A stretch of 64,000 nucleotides of DNA from Sclerodactyla briareus (GCA_026419785.1 JAODTK010002665.1:62001-126000); one strand, 5' to 3'; counted from the stretch's first letter, positions 22,900-35,199 are shown. Notes: generated from the sequence alone by a model not told the origin. A program made the numbers and translations.

Positions 22900-25800
22900 G
22901 ATGAAGGCTCCTCCAAGCCATTTACCCCGATCTGACCAGGGCAGGTCGCGTCTTGTCGCTAGCGGGGCGATATCGAATTGGCGAACATCACTCAGCGTGT
23001 GGAAAAACGATACCAGGTGGTAAATAGCCCTCCAATTTGCTAGACACTGCGGCTAAACCGTCGTCCATCGGCGTATACATACATATTGGCGATTCTCTTC
23101 GTCATACCAGTTCGCGGCAGCTTTACGTCCGATCCGCAATTCACCGAATTTCCAGCCACAATCACGCTTCGACCTCCGTTCTGTGGTTTCATACGGACTC
23201 ACCCTGGAAATGTGGTCAGCTCCACCGGCGTTGGTACTAATGACGGAATCCGACCACTAGTCTTCTGCATCTTCAGCGCAAACATCGGTGTGACCAGGTC
23301 GTTGCTGCGTCACAGCCCGAGGTCCCCTTACATCAGTAGAATAGTATATCAGCCCGTCCCAAGATTGTTAGAAGAGACCTTTGCGACGACACGAACAGCA
23401 CCTGTAGTAACAATCAATCCTGCTCCAATCCGGAAAAGATTAGGTCTGACGCAATAGATTAGTGTCATTCCATCGTAGACTATTGCCAACATATCACAGC
23501 AGATTTGGTGGATAATAAGCATTGTTTTCCTGTTTTTGTCCACGAGTAGCTCGTAGTATGGATGTCAGAGACAACCGAGCCCTTGCTGACATCGCGAACA
23601 CTCTCCCCGATTAAGCGTTCCATCACCTACCTAGAACCTCGAGCAAGGGAGGTGGGGGGAGTGTCGCGATTTTGGTCGAAAAGGGATTTGCAAGCAAGGT
23701 AAACAATGACCCTTCTATCCATCTTTCGAGCACCCTGGACGTCACGCTTACATCGAACTCTACATCACTTAGGAACAGTCGTGAATTCTAGACCACCGTG
23801 CAACAATGAGGACTAAGCTAACCACCACCATGTTCTGCAACGAGTTTTCAACCCTACTCGAATCGCTTATGACGGTACGCAGCAGGCTGCCTCATCGCCG
23901 GGGGATTCAAGTTCCACGTGATGATAGCACAATTTGACGCCGGTTGCCTTTCGTGAGCTACTCGAAGCGACGGGTTTTTCAGCGAGGCATATGATGAAGC
24001 CTACCCCCGGCACAAGGCCACACAACTGGACATGCCTCACTCTCGGAAAGGGAGACAACCGGTCACTGAACCATCAATCCAACAAGGCCTGACGTCCGAT
24101 CACACAGCTGTAGTGTGGGCGTGACATCTCGCGCCCCTCCACCTACTAAAGTGTTGTGTCCAGGAGGAAGTGCGGGAACATCGATATGCCGAATTTTACT
24201 GAGGGCACACGTCAAGAATTCCACTTACTAGCTGCCCCTGAAAAAAGCTGACTTCACTCTTGACTGGTATCACACAGTTTGAGCGTGTCCTCGACAGGCA
24301 TGGCCACTGGGTTGAAGCGCAATGTTATCATGAGACCCCAGGCGCATGGTACACGACCTCGCTAAGGAGGAGAAAAGGAAAGCGGCGGCGTCTTCTTGAG
24401 CGTGGTGGCATCATCAAGGCTCCATGTAGCAGGGGGGGGGGGGGGGGGACGCTAAAGGAGCCAATGTCTCCGCTACAGTTAACCTTCCTTTCCAGGCGAA
24501 GGGCTCGTCTACGTGACCAGATAGCCGAGGCAGATGCCACAGCGGGTGCCGGATGGTCGATACGCTGCCTGCGTTCAACCACCTCTCAACAGCAGTTGCC
24601 GACACACGGCTCTCATGAAGTTATTGCGAACGAGTTCGCTGTGAGTTTTCAATGGGAAAATAGAGCAGCTGCAGCACCCGAAACATTCAATGCTACGTTG
24701 TTCCTCCGCTTCTCCGTCGATATGCTCGTACGTGTTGTCCCAGCGCATTCTCCGAATTTACTACTGTTTCCACAAGAATCAGCAGTCGTAAGAGGATACA
24801 GAATTCACACGTGACGTCATGTCCGTTAGATCCACTGCCGTCGTCGCTGTTCAAACTTGTCTGGCCGATCCTTCTACCGGTATCACTGCCATTGATTACT
24901 TCGTCTTCAACCACTGGAATTTTCCCTGACACTCTGAAACACGCCAATCGCACCCTGTTAAGAAGCCTGGTTGGATCGGTACCGTTACGCCAAACTATCG
25001 ACCGTATCATCGTTGTTCTATCTGGTAAATCATTGAGATGGCGCAATCTCCCAGACCCGTGCATTACCTTGCAAAGTAATAATCTTTACGCATCTTTGCA
25101 GGCAGCTTATCGGCCACACCATAGTGTGGAGCTCGCCCTTCTTGGCAGTGCAGAACGATATCTCGGGGCCTTGGATATGGGCAAAGGAGGACATCCTTGG
25201 ATTATTGGATGTACTGCTGCTTTTCGATTTGACTGACTAGGATATTCTCTTCCAAAGTTATAAGGACCTTACGGAATCACTGGATTCAGCTAACGGAATG
25301 GATTCAGTCAAAGTACATGCTGGGACGCACTAATGCCGTCAAGATCAAGCAATCATTTTCTTCACCCAGTCCGCTGGATTGCGGAGTGCCCGGGTATGCC
25401 GTGGTCCAAATTCATTTTCCCTATACAGCGCCCCCATCCAGGATATTATGTAGCGCATGGCTTGCAGGGGATGGTTTGACGCTGGGACGACAGCACATTT
25501 ATTAACCTTTTAACAAGTACGATGCGATGCTGGCCATAAGAGGTTGGAAGCTTGCATTATCGACATTAAATCTTGGTGTTCTTGAATAAAGTGGTGCTTA
25601 ATGATGGGAAAACTGAAGTCAGTCATTTTTCATCCAAGTTCAGAGCTGCAAACACCTACCATCTTCTATTAATGGTGGTGACTCATCGATCGAAAGTCAT
25701 CCCGCGTACGCAAACCTGCGGCGCCATAATGGAGTCAGTATGTCAATGCGTGACCCTGTTTGACGCAGGTGCAAGTTCTGCAATGGCGGCCATTAGGAAA

Positions 25801-26460
25801 ATCGGACAGATTGCGTCATTTATCTAGACCCAGACACAAACTAAGAAACTGTCAACGCTGTCTTATATCTCAGCCGATTCCTCCAAAGCCTCCTTACGGA
25901 TTACCCATTGTCTGACGGGAGAGGCTTCAACGCAATTAAGAACACTGCGGCACGACTTATTCACCCGAGCACCTAGACATTGAATCCATACGTCATATAC
26001 TAGAACAACTCCATGGTACCAGTCGAGTAAGAGCCCTATACACAAGATCATCCTCAGAACGTTCAATCGCTGCAGGCGCAGCTCCCGAGGTATATCGAGT
26101 TGATCTCCCAGGTACACACCGGCACGCTCTCTGCGATCAGCATCAGACCTCCTTCTAGACGCACGCCACGAAAGCCCCGCCTACTACTTCGCGAACGCGC
26201 CTGCTTGGAATGGGAACCGCTCCCGAAAGAAATCCGCTGTCGACGACTCTCAACCAGTTCAAAACCACAGTCTCAAGACCCACCCTGATTCAAAAATATA
26301 ACTAATGTTGATATGCGATTCGGTTTTTTTTGTACTGTATTATTTGGATCGTTATGTTCTTCATTTTGCTCCGTTGTGCAGCGTGTTTCGGGACCTTACT
26401 GGTGAATTTACGCTCTATAAAAATCGTATTATATTATTATTAGATTATTATTAGTATTAC
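22900..26460 (+). mobile_element. Decayed L2/CR1-group non-LTR retrotransposon (EN-RT-3' tail)
   Basis: GC-rich segment. In broken frames the plus strand gives an AP-type endonuclease: RALADIANTLPD-like traces at about 23570, CNEFSTLLESLMTV at about 23835, QGHTTGH at about 24010, SDHTAVV-like at about 24095 and NIDMPNFTEGTRQEFHLLAA at about 24182. A linker APWYTTSLRR lies near 24337. The reverse transcriptase shows SCPLDPLPSSLFK (24817), TGIFPDTLKHAN (about 24910), NLYASLQAAYRPHHSVELAL (about 25080), FSSPSPLDCGVPG (about 25355), LNDGKTEVSHFSSKFRAANT (about 25593) and AIRKIGQIASFI (about 25790). The C-terminal end shows RLSTSSKPQSQ (about 26245). The RT active-site codons GAC GAC survive at 25486-25491, but the preceding Tyr codon is shifted out of frame. 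The 3' end (CGCTCTATAAAAATCG then ATTATT units to about 26460) is typical of L2-type tails. Confidence 0.92.
24432..24448. repeat. G17 homopolymer inside the non-LTR element
   Basis: A run of 17 G lies between the endonuclease-RT linker and the RT coding part. Intact relatives would encode a continuous protein here, so it is a post-insertion expansion or a sequencing/assembly artefact. Confidence 0.85.
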
Positions 26461-26544
26461 TCGTTGCTACTAGATTTGTTAATATACGGATCGCGTATAA
26501 AAAAACCTACTTGGCTAGGAGAAACAGATGCGACTGTGGCTGTC

Positions 26545-26960
26545 ACTCTGTCTGCCCGCCTCGGAGTAATTTTGACGTCTGTCTGCCTGTCCTGGGAGTA
26601 ATTTTTACAGTCATTGGTGAAATGTCAGTGTTAGTTCCATAGGTTCTCACCATATAATATATAGTAGAAAAAGTTCCTCTTTTGCTGGCCACCCATGTGA
26701 GATTTGTATGCTGGGCTGGCCCGCATGGAGAACGATAATAAGCCACGTGGAGACCTAACATATGAACCCCTTTATTATTCCTTAAACGTTGGGTATACAT
26801 GACTAAATACCACCGCTGCCCACTAGTGATCTGTTTTATCTCTGGGTCCGCATGGTGAAAATTAATGATAAACACGTGAGAACTACTAGTAGGAAACTTA
26901 TTATTACTATACGTTTGGGTAATACCGACTAACTAGAAAGACAACCGACTATACTAGATA
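26545..26960. repeat. Short tandem duplications
   Basis: TCTGTCTGCCC..GGAGTAATTTT occurs twice about 31 bases apart (26548-26610). A longer unit (GGNCCGCATGGNGAA..TAATAA..CACGTG..TTATTATT..CGTTNGGGTA) occurs twice about 128 bases apart (about 26718-26800 and 26846-26925). Nothing coding is apparent. Confidence 0.5.
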
Positions 26961-29900
26961 GGTGTCGGTCGGCTGGACAGACAGAGTGAGAATAACCCGA
27001 TAGGGAACGGTACTTCCCTCAAGTCACTAATGCATATCATTACAACATTACAATAAATTTTATCATCCGGTTGGTCATGAGATGTAATTGGCTAAAATAC
27101 ACGTGGTAATGATATCATATCACAACATCCCGCCCCTCATCCCATGGAATCCTAGGTCTGACGGTCCACGGCCCATAATGTATTTTTTGCTTTCCACGGA
27201 GCTCAGTTTAAGTCATTACGAGATACTATGGTCAAATACACACCCCTCCCTAGTCGAGAAGAATAACGTGACGAAGGCAAACAAACCTGCATAAATAGGG
27301 AGTAAATTCATCGCACTCGGCGGTGGGCATATAAATAGTATCTTATCTACTGATAGGCTGCATTTAAATTTCATCATCTCACGGCAAACCTTAACACCAC
27401 ACGCTCATTTCAGTGTGTTATACGATCTAGGCGCTATTCTTCACCTGGCTTTCAGGCAAGATTTGATCGATATTCAGGTTCATGTTGTGAAACATGAGTG
27501 AAAACAACAATTGTGGACTCGGACATACGAAGGCATTCTTGTCTGTTAGGGAAAATACCCTCAACAACAACGCGCAGTAGCCGACCAACTTAATTTCAAT
27601 TATGAGTATGCTTATAGACGAATAATAACCTGATAAACAGTTCACCTCGATTATTTACAATGGTCGTCCACGCATATTATAGAGTTTCTTGCCAATTCAC
27701 ATACCGTAGTCACCCATGTGGGGCCATAGTTAAGTTGTCTGTTGCTTCACCCGTCAATTCCCAAGGTCGTGTATTACATTTCCTACTTAGGAAACATGGG
27801 CGAATCACATTGTCCTAGTTTGTATATGTAGATGACAGCTTCAAAATAACCGTCGGGATTGCTTGTCCCAGTTCGCAAGTCTACAAAGTTCTCAATGACG
27901 ACTGGGGTCGGGTTGTAGCATAAAAACGCTTGTGTATGTACAGAATGCCTTCCACCTTCGCGGAACCAGCTACCGTAGTGAGAGATGGTTCTGGGACTGT
28001 TTCCGCCGCCGATACTGTCTCCAAAACTTGGTACACTTGTCCACTCCGCAAATGAAGAGTTGTTCGAATAACGCGAAAATCGGTGGGCGGGAAGGAAAGT
28101 GTTCACGGTCACAGGAGGTCTCTATCTCTAGATGAGAGGCCACGAAAGTGCGGGATATTGACGCCAGCTATTTGCCCACCGGCACATGTCTAGTTATATA
28201 TGTAACGCCGAGGACAAGACGCCGACTTGCGCGGTTATAAACCTTCCACCAATATCGAGGCAAGGGGTGTTGGAGAACGTTCAACCCGTAGGTATCAATA
28301 ATGGATTACCCTAGGGGTTAGTGAAAGAATGAGGTCAGGCATTACCTGCCCAAAACATTGAAGAGCCACACTTTGTACTCTATTGCCCGGTAGTGTGGTT
28401 GCATCCTTGCAAAACCCCATGCCAACATGGTAGAACGTGTGGGGTGTATCATAGAGGGTAATCAGCACAACTAACAGTTGAACTACCCCGCCCCCAGGGT
28501 TAAATGGTGTGCCAGCGTGCCTTCAGTGCAACTGCATGGACGGCTGTTAAAGTCTATCACGGAGAAAGTGAGCATGTACTCGGAATAGTCAGCTACCGAT
28601 GGCGATTGATCAAGCATGCTGACATAGTACAGACTACATTATTTGGTAGCCAAAGCCTGTCGCTGAGTGCCGCGTGTCCACACACCTCGTGTGAACACGT
28701 TGTTTCATTAGCCCAGACTAGACAATCATATTCTCTTCCGTAGTAGCCCAGAAGAAGAAAAACGATGGATGGAGCCTCTTTCGTTGACCCCCCTCTCTCA
28801 CCCCAACTAAACACGTCACGATGTGACAAAACTCCTAAACTCCGTGGCGATTAGTATGGGTGACTTATACCCCCCTCTTATAATACTCCGAAACACCAGC
28901 ACTTTGTGATAGTGTTTAGGTTGTCTCTTCCCTTATAACAAAATCGGGTCAATACCAAGAGCCTCTAATCAGCTCCGAATACCCCGCTCGGGTTTTCTAA
29001 ACGAATATCAGAAGTGCGCTTATTAACTTATAGTCTACAACTCTTCTGCCGTTTATCTCCGGTTCCAATATACGTATTTCAGAGTCGAAACTCTTTGGAA
29101 AATAGGTGGCATTGCCCCCGCTTGGTTCCCAGCGCTGGGTCGTGTTGCGCCCGAGGGAAATGTGAGATAACTAACTGGTTGAACTTCATTGCCGAGTATA
29201 CGGTATTTTCGAGGCTCAGCCGTGCTCCTGCTCGAAATCGTCTTATTTAACAGAACCAGTTTATGTGGGAGACCAAAGCGCCCCTCTATAGCCTAACGAA
29301 GCGCGCAGGAGACCTGTACTAATAAATTTATTCCGAGCTTTCTCTCAAAGAATTAGCCCATTTTGCATCTACCACAGAATAAGTAGTTAAATTTTGGTTC
29401 AAAAATTATCCTTGAATGGCACACTCCTATTGGGGTCAGAGGGCGGTAATGAAGTGTTCCCCTCGACATTTAGGAAATGTAGGAGTATCGAACTCGGTCG
29501 GGATTACTGTACTGGCGAGCTCCCAATTCAGCGGTTTAGTAATGTCTCATCTCTACAATGAGGGATTATAATCATTATTGGGATTACCTATCTAATTTCG
29601 CGCCCCAAATTTGAGAGTGTCGCTGTCGCACATGATACGTGCAGAATGGTGGGTCTGAGCGTTTGGTAATGTTCTCTCATATGTTGACTTATGTACGTTT
29701 GGATTCGGGATTCTCGCTCTCTATTTAAGTTAAATTAAAGTGCGGCTGGCCCAACATGCTGAGGCCGAGACTCACTGGTCCATCAAAAGTTTCATATGAA
29801 GTACAGAAACCCTCCTGTTTTCGGTGGAGATCAGAACCATTTCTATGGAAATAGGGATTGGACAAGAGGTAGCGCTCATGCGCCGAATGATAGTCTCCCA

Positions 29901-32900
29901 TGAAAGGTACATTGACTCTATTGCCATTGGGTCAGATCTGAGGTTACTTCTGATCAACAGATGTCCAGTTCTGAGTCGCTAAACGGCAGGTCTAAGATAA
30001 AATGAATGGTCATATGTCATGGATCTGAGACGAGTCAAGAATTCACTGAGTCATTTGGCTTCTGGTTAATAATATTCTTCATCTTTAATTACACTGTTTA
30101 CAGGCCTATAAAACATTGCCAGGTTTGACATGTTCGGAGGTCTAAGTGCATAGGCTGTGTACATACAAATAAGGACTTGAGCAACAAGGCTTTACACAGA
30201 TGAATGCTGACAAAGCAAACAGTTAACTAGGCTGAAAGTTTGCGCTATTTCACTTCGCTTTAATTTTGAACCTATAATACTAAGACGGTGATCCTGGGCG
30301 GGCGCGAGTATTTCCATGACGTCCAAATGCCAGTGAGCCTCGCCTTAGTGACCCTCACAAGGCTCTTATTTGGGTTTTTGAGGATTTCTTTCCTAGTAAA
30401 CAAGTTGAAAGGAAACCGGTTCTTATCTATCCAGGGATAGGAAACTACCTCCGGCCGACAATTGCCTCCCGAACCATTCATCATTTTATCAATCATCTCT
30501 TCGTGTGAGAAGAGATTCATTTGGCTAAAATAGCCTCCGTTGCAATCGTAATAAGTAATGTACATGTTTGTTCTACAATGACAACTACAATCTTTCAATT
30601 GCCAGTTTGATGATATGGTGAGATAACAGGTATTAAATGTTCAGGAAAGTAGACTCTGACTCTGCCTCTGTATGTTGTGAGCTCGGTTGAACAGACCATA
30701 ATAACCATTTAGTGATCTGCCCATATACTGTGTATGCGTCCAAATTGCGCCCTGTTATCGAGTATGCTGTTTTCGTGTGGCAACATACACCAGGCGTAGT
30801 TTTTGTCTGCCTCTTGCCTACTTTAATTTGTAAATAAGGTTTATATTTTGCTGGACATTTTCGAAAAGGTGCTTGGGGTGCTCGTGATTTCTGCTCTGCC
30901 AGTAGGGGGAGGGGGTACAAGCGAGCTCAATGTGATTACTTGAATTTTTTTTTTTTTTCTGTGACAAATAGAACCAGTCAGTCATGACATCCCCGAAATA
31001 TATTTTAAAAAATCTCAAAATCGGCGAAAATTTTGGTCTCACCCCCGAAAATCTATGATATGACTTGTACCAAAAGGCAAGGAAAATTTTATGTCTGTTA
31101 CTTGTATCTGTGAAAATGAATCGGTTTTTGTAACCACAAATATATTGTAAGATTGTGAAACAAAGATAAGCAGAAAGAATGATTGTCCAAATGTGGCAAA
31201 CTGAATCCAAGATCTCTGGTGGTAGCCAGTCAATGAAGGTAGCTGAGCCGACATTATTACTCTATGGTTACGAGTCCATCATTTCTCAGAGCATGAGCCG
31301 ACAATATTCTATGATGCTTTTGAAATCACTTGCTTACTCTAGTTTTATAGGGTTACATTTTTCGATCAAAAGTGTGTTTGTTTAGGCTAACCACACGTTT
31401 AGCAGCCGCTCTTGAAAGTATAATCGATAGTAGCTACAACTACAACTGCGCGCCGCGATACCCAGTCTTGAAACTATTCGTCAAGCGTAAATAAGACCTC
31501 ATCAAGTTGGGATTCACGGTTGTAGCACGCTCCTAATTATCTTTCATCGTCAATTTTACATGCTTCATGCAACTAGCTGAATGCAAACAACATCTACGCC
31601 TGACAGTTTTGGTGATGCAGAATTACAATGCATCTGTAAGCTAATGGATTTATTGCCTAGGCAATGATTTATAGGTATGATTTCCGTATGTAGCGCTGGG
31701 ATTCCCTCAACCTGTGGTTTCGGGCTGAAAGCAGATTTTGAGCGTATATTGTTTGCCGCGGCATAGTTGAGGAAGGAAATTTCCATACGTGTAATTGCGG
31801 ATAAAGTTGAAATGTGACAGTAACATTATTTGGATTTGGCAAGTGGTCCATGGTTAGCGTTATAGGTGAGGAGTCAGAGCCCAGGCCAGATGTTATCGAA
31901 ACCTCGACTGGGAATTTTCTGCGATAAAAACCCCCAACCCATCAGAGAAGGACCAATCTCAATATCCTGGGTGTAACGGGATTAAAAAAAAGTATGTTGA
32001 AGAAACACTTTAAAGGCCAAAAGTAGTCATTATTTAGGCTTCTAGGTCAGGTCGCTAGAAAGAAAAAAGAGGAAGGTAAGGAGGATGTGGAAAAGTCCAA
32101 AATCGAATCTCAAAATGAGCGTCGATATGAAAGATGCGATAATGTAGTAGCCAAACAAAAACATGTCTGTTGATGACGTTGTAAAAGAACAGAGTATTCT
32201 AATATTATAGTATTCTATTTAAAACTGTATCATAGAAGTAGAGTCAATTGTCAATTTGGACAGCGGTATTTATATCAATCGTTTGTTGTCCCATATCGAT
32301 ATTGGAAACCCGCGAAAACTGAAAATCCATCGAAATCGGGACAACCAGTCATTATCCAATATTAGCGAATAGCGAATATTAAGTATATGTTGTATCAGGA
32401 AATGTCGTATGTGTCATGATTACACAACAACCCACTATGCACGTGCAATTACGTGTTTGTACCATAGATCATTTCAATTCGAGGATATTGATTAACAGAT
32501 ACTCGAGCCTTTGTTGCAAAATGGTTGACATCATCATTTTTCGGTGAAATGCGATAAATAAAGGGAGATCATGATCATGGTTCGTCTCCCAAGACTTGAA
32601 ATTCAAAAGTTCATTAACGAACGAAAGAAGTGAAGGATGTGAAACACAGTCTGGGCATGTGCAACACAAGAAATAGCCTCCGTCGTATGGGGGTTTGCGC
32701 CTATAAATGCAGTTATCTATAACAATCAATAAACTAAACTAACTAACATGTACCAATAACGAAACAACGAGAGGAATTTGAACATCCATTCAAGGAAGAC
32801 ATCCGTTGGCGAACAGTTTGCTCTCAACACAACATGAAGTAAGCGGGCGTAAATTTCGCAACCAAACCTCCAACGAAATAGAGGATACACAAATAACGAT

Positions 32901-33125
32901 CCACGACAAATGCCATGCATTAGCCTGACTACATTGCGCGTATGGCATTGCAACTGTCCTGCCTGACACGCTCTGTAGGACACATGCACGGTGAGTGGTA
33001 TGCTTGTCGATTCCAAAGGTCACGGTAACAGCTTGGAATTATGTTACACAGACTACACGCGAATAGAAAATCTTTTATCGTGAATATTAAATAAAAGACT
33101 ATGCAAAAATGTTAGTTCCTTAGTC
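26961..33125. other. Long stretch without identifiable gene
   Basis: Unsupported minus-strand frames include 27783-28112 (protein-like, with SHYGSWFREGGRHSV and ENFVDLRTGTSNPDG), 30272-30598 (Cys- and Asn-rich start) and 32469-32729. None has a domain I can name or a convincing splice pair, and chance frames of this size are expected. A T14 run lies near 30945. Confidence 0.4.
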
Positions 33126-33129
33126 CCGG

Positions 33130-33355
33130 ATTCATGGTGTATATATAATTATATAGTATATATATAACTATATATATACTATATAGATTATATATATATC
33201 TATATATAATTATATAAAGATATATATATATAGATAATAATTATTTATATATATAATATCTATATATATATATATATTATATATATAGTATATAATATAC
33301 CTATTAAAATATAATATATATATATAGTATATATTATATATATATATATATATCG
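33130..33355. repeat. (TA)n-rich microsatellite
   Basis: Nearly continuous TATATA with scattered C/G breaks. It forms the left flank of the plus-strand Penelope-type terminus. Confidence 0.95.
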
Positions 33356-33790
33356 CAATACACAATTCCAATACGAGACAGAAACGCATTGCCCTCCTCT
33401 GATGCTGATTTCGGAGTCTCGTGCCAACGAACTTTCCAAAACATCTTCAAAAGAGGCAGTTATTTCCGGAGTTCCATTGAAGAGGCCTTTGAAAAGGCTA
33501 GAGAAAGACTCCCGAATTGAAAACTCTTGACGGACCCAACAAGGATTATCCCCTGTCAATCAGACGAACACTAATTAGCTCCTCACCTTTGTTAATGGGC
33601 CTCTAAAGTCTCAGCCGTCTTCTCTTCGAGTTTCATTCTGTGGTCACTGCACTGACGAAGGACTAGTATGTCCGGAAAGCTCGGCATCAAAAATATACGA
33701 ATGTTTCACTCAGCTCATCTCGCTCATGCGCTATTTCGCACCCGCATTTTGGATCCAGCAAGCATTTACGTAGCATGTTGTTTTTACGTT
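33356..33790 (+). mobile_element. Penelope-like element terminal fragment, embedded in TA arrays
   Basis: About 435 bp of non-repetitive sequence sits between two (TA)n arrays. Its second half carries a hammerhead-like core (33652-33678), and the stretch from GTTAATGGGCCTCTAAAGTC (about 33592) to the GCACCCGCATTTTGG part (about 33740) has the character of a Penelope-like element terminal repeat. No coding part is seen. Orientation by the ribozyme core is plus, opposite to the neighbouring Penelope-like coding remnant, so this is a separate solo terminus or a rearranged copy. Assignment rests on the ribozyme core and context. Confidence 0.5.
33652..33678 (+). ncRNA. Hammerhead-ribozyme-like core (degenerate)
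   Basis: The order CTGACGA, A, GGAC, loop TAGTAT, GTCC, G, GAAA matches the conserved CUGANGA - helix II - GAAA core with a 4-bp helix II. An AUC triplet follows ten bases after GAAA. Helix I pairing between the flanks is not evident, and the first helix II pair is A-G, so self-cleavage is unlikely today. Confidence 0.4.
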
Positions 33791-33799
33791 TTGCCTCTG

Positions 33800-33918
33800 T
33801 CTATATATATATATATATAGATAGATATATATATATAATATAATCTATATTATATATATATATATATAGATATATATATAGATATATATATATATATATA
33901 ATTATATATATGACTATA

Positions 33919-33949
<31 letters not shown>

Positions 33950-33958
33950 TGATATCGA
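33800..33958. repeat. (TA)n-rich microsatellite
   Basis: TATATA with scattered breaks separates the plus-strand Penelope-type terminus from the 3' end of the minus-strand Penelope-like element. Confidence 0.95.
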
Positions 33959-33964
33959 TAATAC

Positions 33965-35195
33965 TAAATGATGGTACGGCAAAAGTTCCAAAAAAAGAAT
34001 TAATGACGATCGTAGTACAAATTTTTGATATTTGAAATTTTCGGTTCCCCTTGAACTTCTTCAGCAAAATTCCGTTTGTAATAGAGACATGTACAAAACC
34101 AGACCGACTTCAGTATAGCCTACAAAAACAACTAACGACACGTCAGCAACGGTTGTGCTGCTGGGTCGCTCAGTGAAGAGATAGTCAATGGTGTATCGAC
34201 CTAAGTGGTCCAGATCTGTGTTAAGACCAGTCGTATTGGCCATACTTTACGAATCCACTTAATTTCGCTGCGTTGGTCAGTCGTGGGAAGTTGGTGGCCA
34301 GATAACACAGTTCAAATTCATCCAGCGTGTGTGTGCTAAATTGTAGAGTTCAGCGATAGGCCAAAACCGACGCATTGTTCGCGAATCGATTTTTCAGGGT
34401 TGTTGAATATCAACCGAAACTCACTGTCCGTTCCCCCACATAGGATGGCGTTATCACAGAGGTTGCAAGGAAATATAGATAAAAATTACATTGATGGGTT
34501 GCAGGCAAGGTTGGGGGGTATGGTTATCCGATTGTTTGGGAGGGCGGAATGACTTAGCTGTTATCATGTGCTCGCAAATTGACACCGGGGACTGCCAACA
34601 TGGTCTTTTACCACTGACTCTCTCGGTGGTCGCAATTTAGACGGTCAGAAGGCACCTGAGGTTGGGTGGGAGGCCTCCTGCAAAACTGGGGTTCGGGAAT
34701 ATCTCGCGTAAGCGGGGTCCTCTCTCAGACTAACAAAAAAGTCTTGATAACCCGAGTAAGTGGCTGCAGTGTACTATTATATCCATTAACGAGAGGGATA
34801 CGGGAGGTTAGATCTTTTCGTTTGTAACAGATGAGTTTTAGACGCTTGCATGTAGCTGCTTTGTGTTATGATACCCTCTTTGATTATAGCTAGCGGGCAT
34901 CCGTTATCAAGAAAGAACCAACGAGGGTGCACAGTTGGGTTGGGTCATCGCCCTTCAGACACGCGTTTTAGGTCGTAGGCACGTGACTGTGCACAATTGA
35001 CTTCTTGAGGCTTAGTGGGTGATTTCTTTCAAAGTGTAAATATCGGTGATTGTCAGTAGCTTTGTAATAAACCGAACTTCTGATGGAATTTAGGGATATT
35101 TCAACCATGACGTCGAGAAATGCAATTTTATTGTGAGATTCCTCGAACGTATACTTGATGCTCTCATGGTGGTTGTTAGCATGACATTTTTCCAT
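33965..35195 (-). mobile_element. Decayed Penelope-like element (RT end plus GIY-YIG endonuclease)
   Basis: The minus strand opens with an intact frame of about 75 codons (35195-34968). It carries HHESIKYTFEESHNKIAFLD, then SVYYKATDNHRYLHF and RNHPLSLKKSIVHSH, the end of the Penelope-type RT domain. Further on, in broken frames, come RIPLVNGYNSTL (about 34800), LTREIFPNPSF (about 34710), KRPCWQSP and CEHMITAKSFRPP (about 34560-34620), and traces of the GIY-YIG endonuclease (RHPMWGNGQ, about 34445; MRRFWPIAE, about 34370; HTRWMNLNCVIW, about 34310). The end of the protein is TTGLNTDLDHLG (about 34200-34235). The RT catalytic part upstream is not recognisable, so the copy is 5' truncated or decayed. 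The 3' end carries a hammerhead-like fold and abuts a (TA)n array. Confidence 0.82.
34017..34074 (-). ncRNA. Hammerhead-ribozyme-like motif at the Penelope-like 3' end
   Basis: On the minus strand, CTGAAGA (34064-34058) is followed by A, GTTC, loop AAGGG, GAAC, C and GAAA (ending 34039), so helix II has four pairs. An ATC cleavage-type triplet ends at 34027. The flanks pair as helix I: positions 34066-34072 (GAATTTT in minus-strand order) pair with 34025-34019 (AAAATTT), seven pairs counting one G-T. Helix III is very weak and the first helix II pair is A-C. Penelope-like elements are known to carry short hammerhead motifs in their terminal repeats, which supports the call. Confidence 0.5.
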
Positions 35196-35199
35196 GTGT

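Noticed and set aside
24260-24814. 184-codon plus-strand frame as an intact gene
   Set aside because: It is part of the decayed L2-like element: the linker motif APWYTTSLRR appears only in another frame, and the G17 run lies within it.
33801-34067. Ile/Tyr-rich minus-strand frame
   Set aside because: It is the translation of the (TA)n array fused to the Penelope-like 3' end, not a protein.
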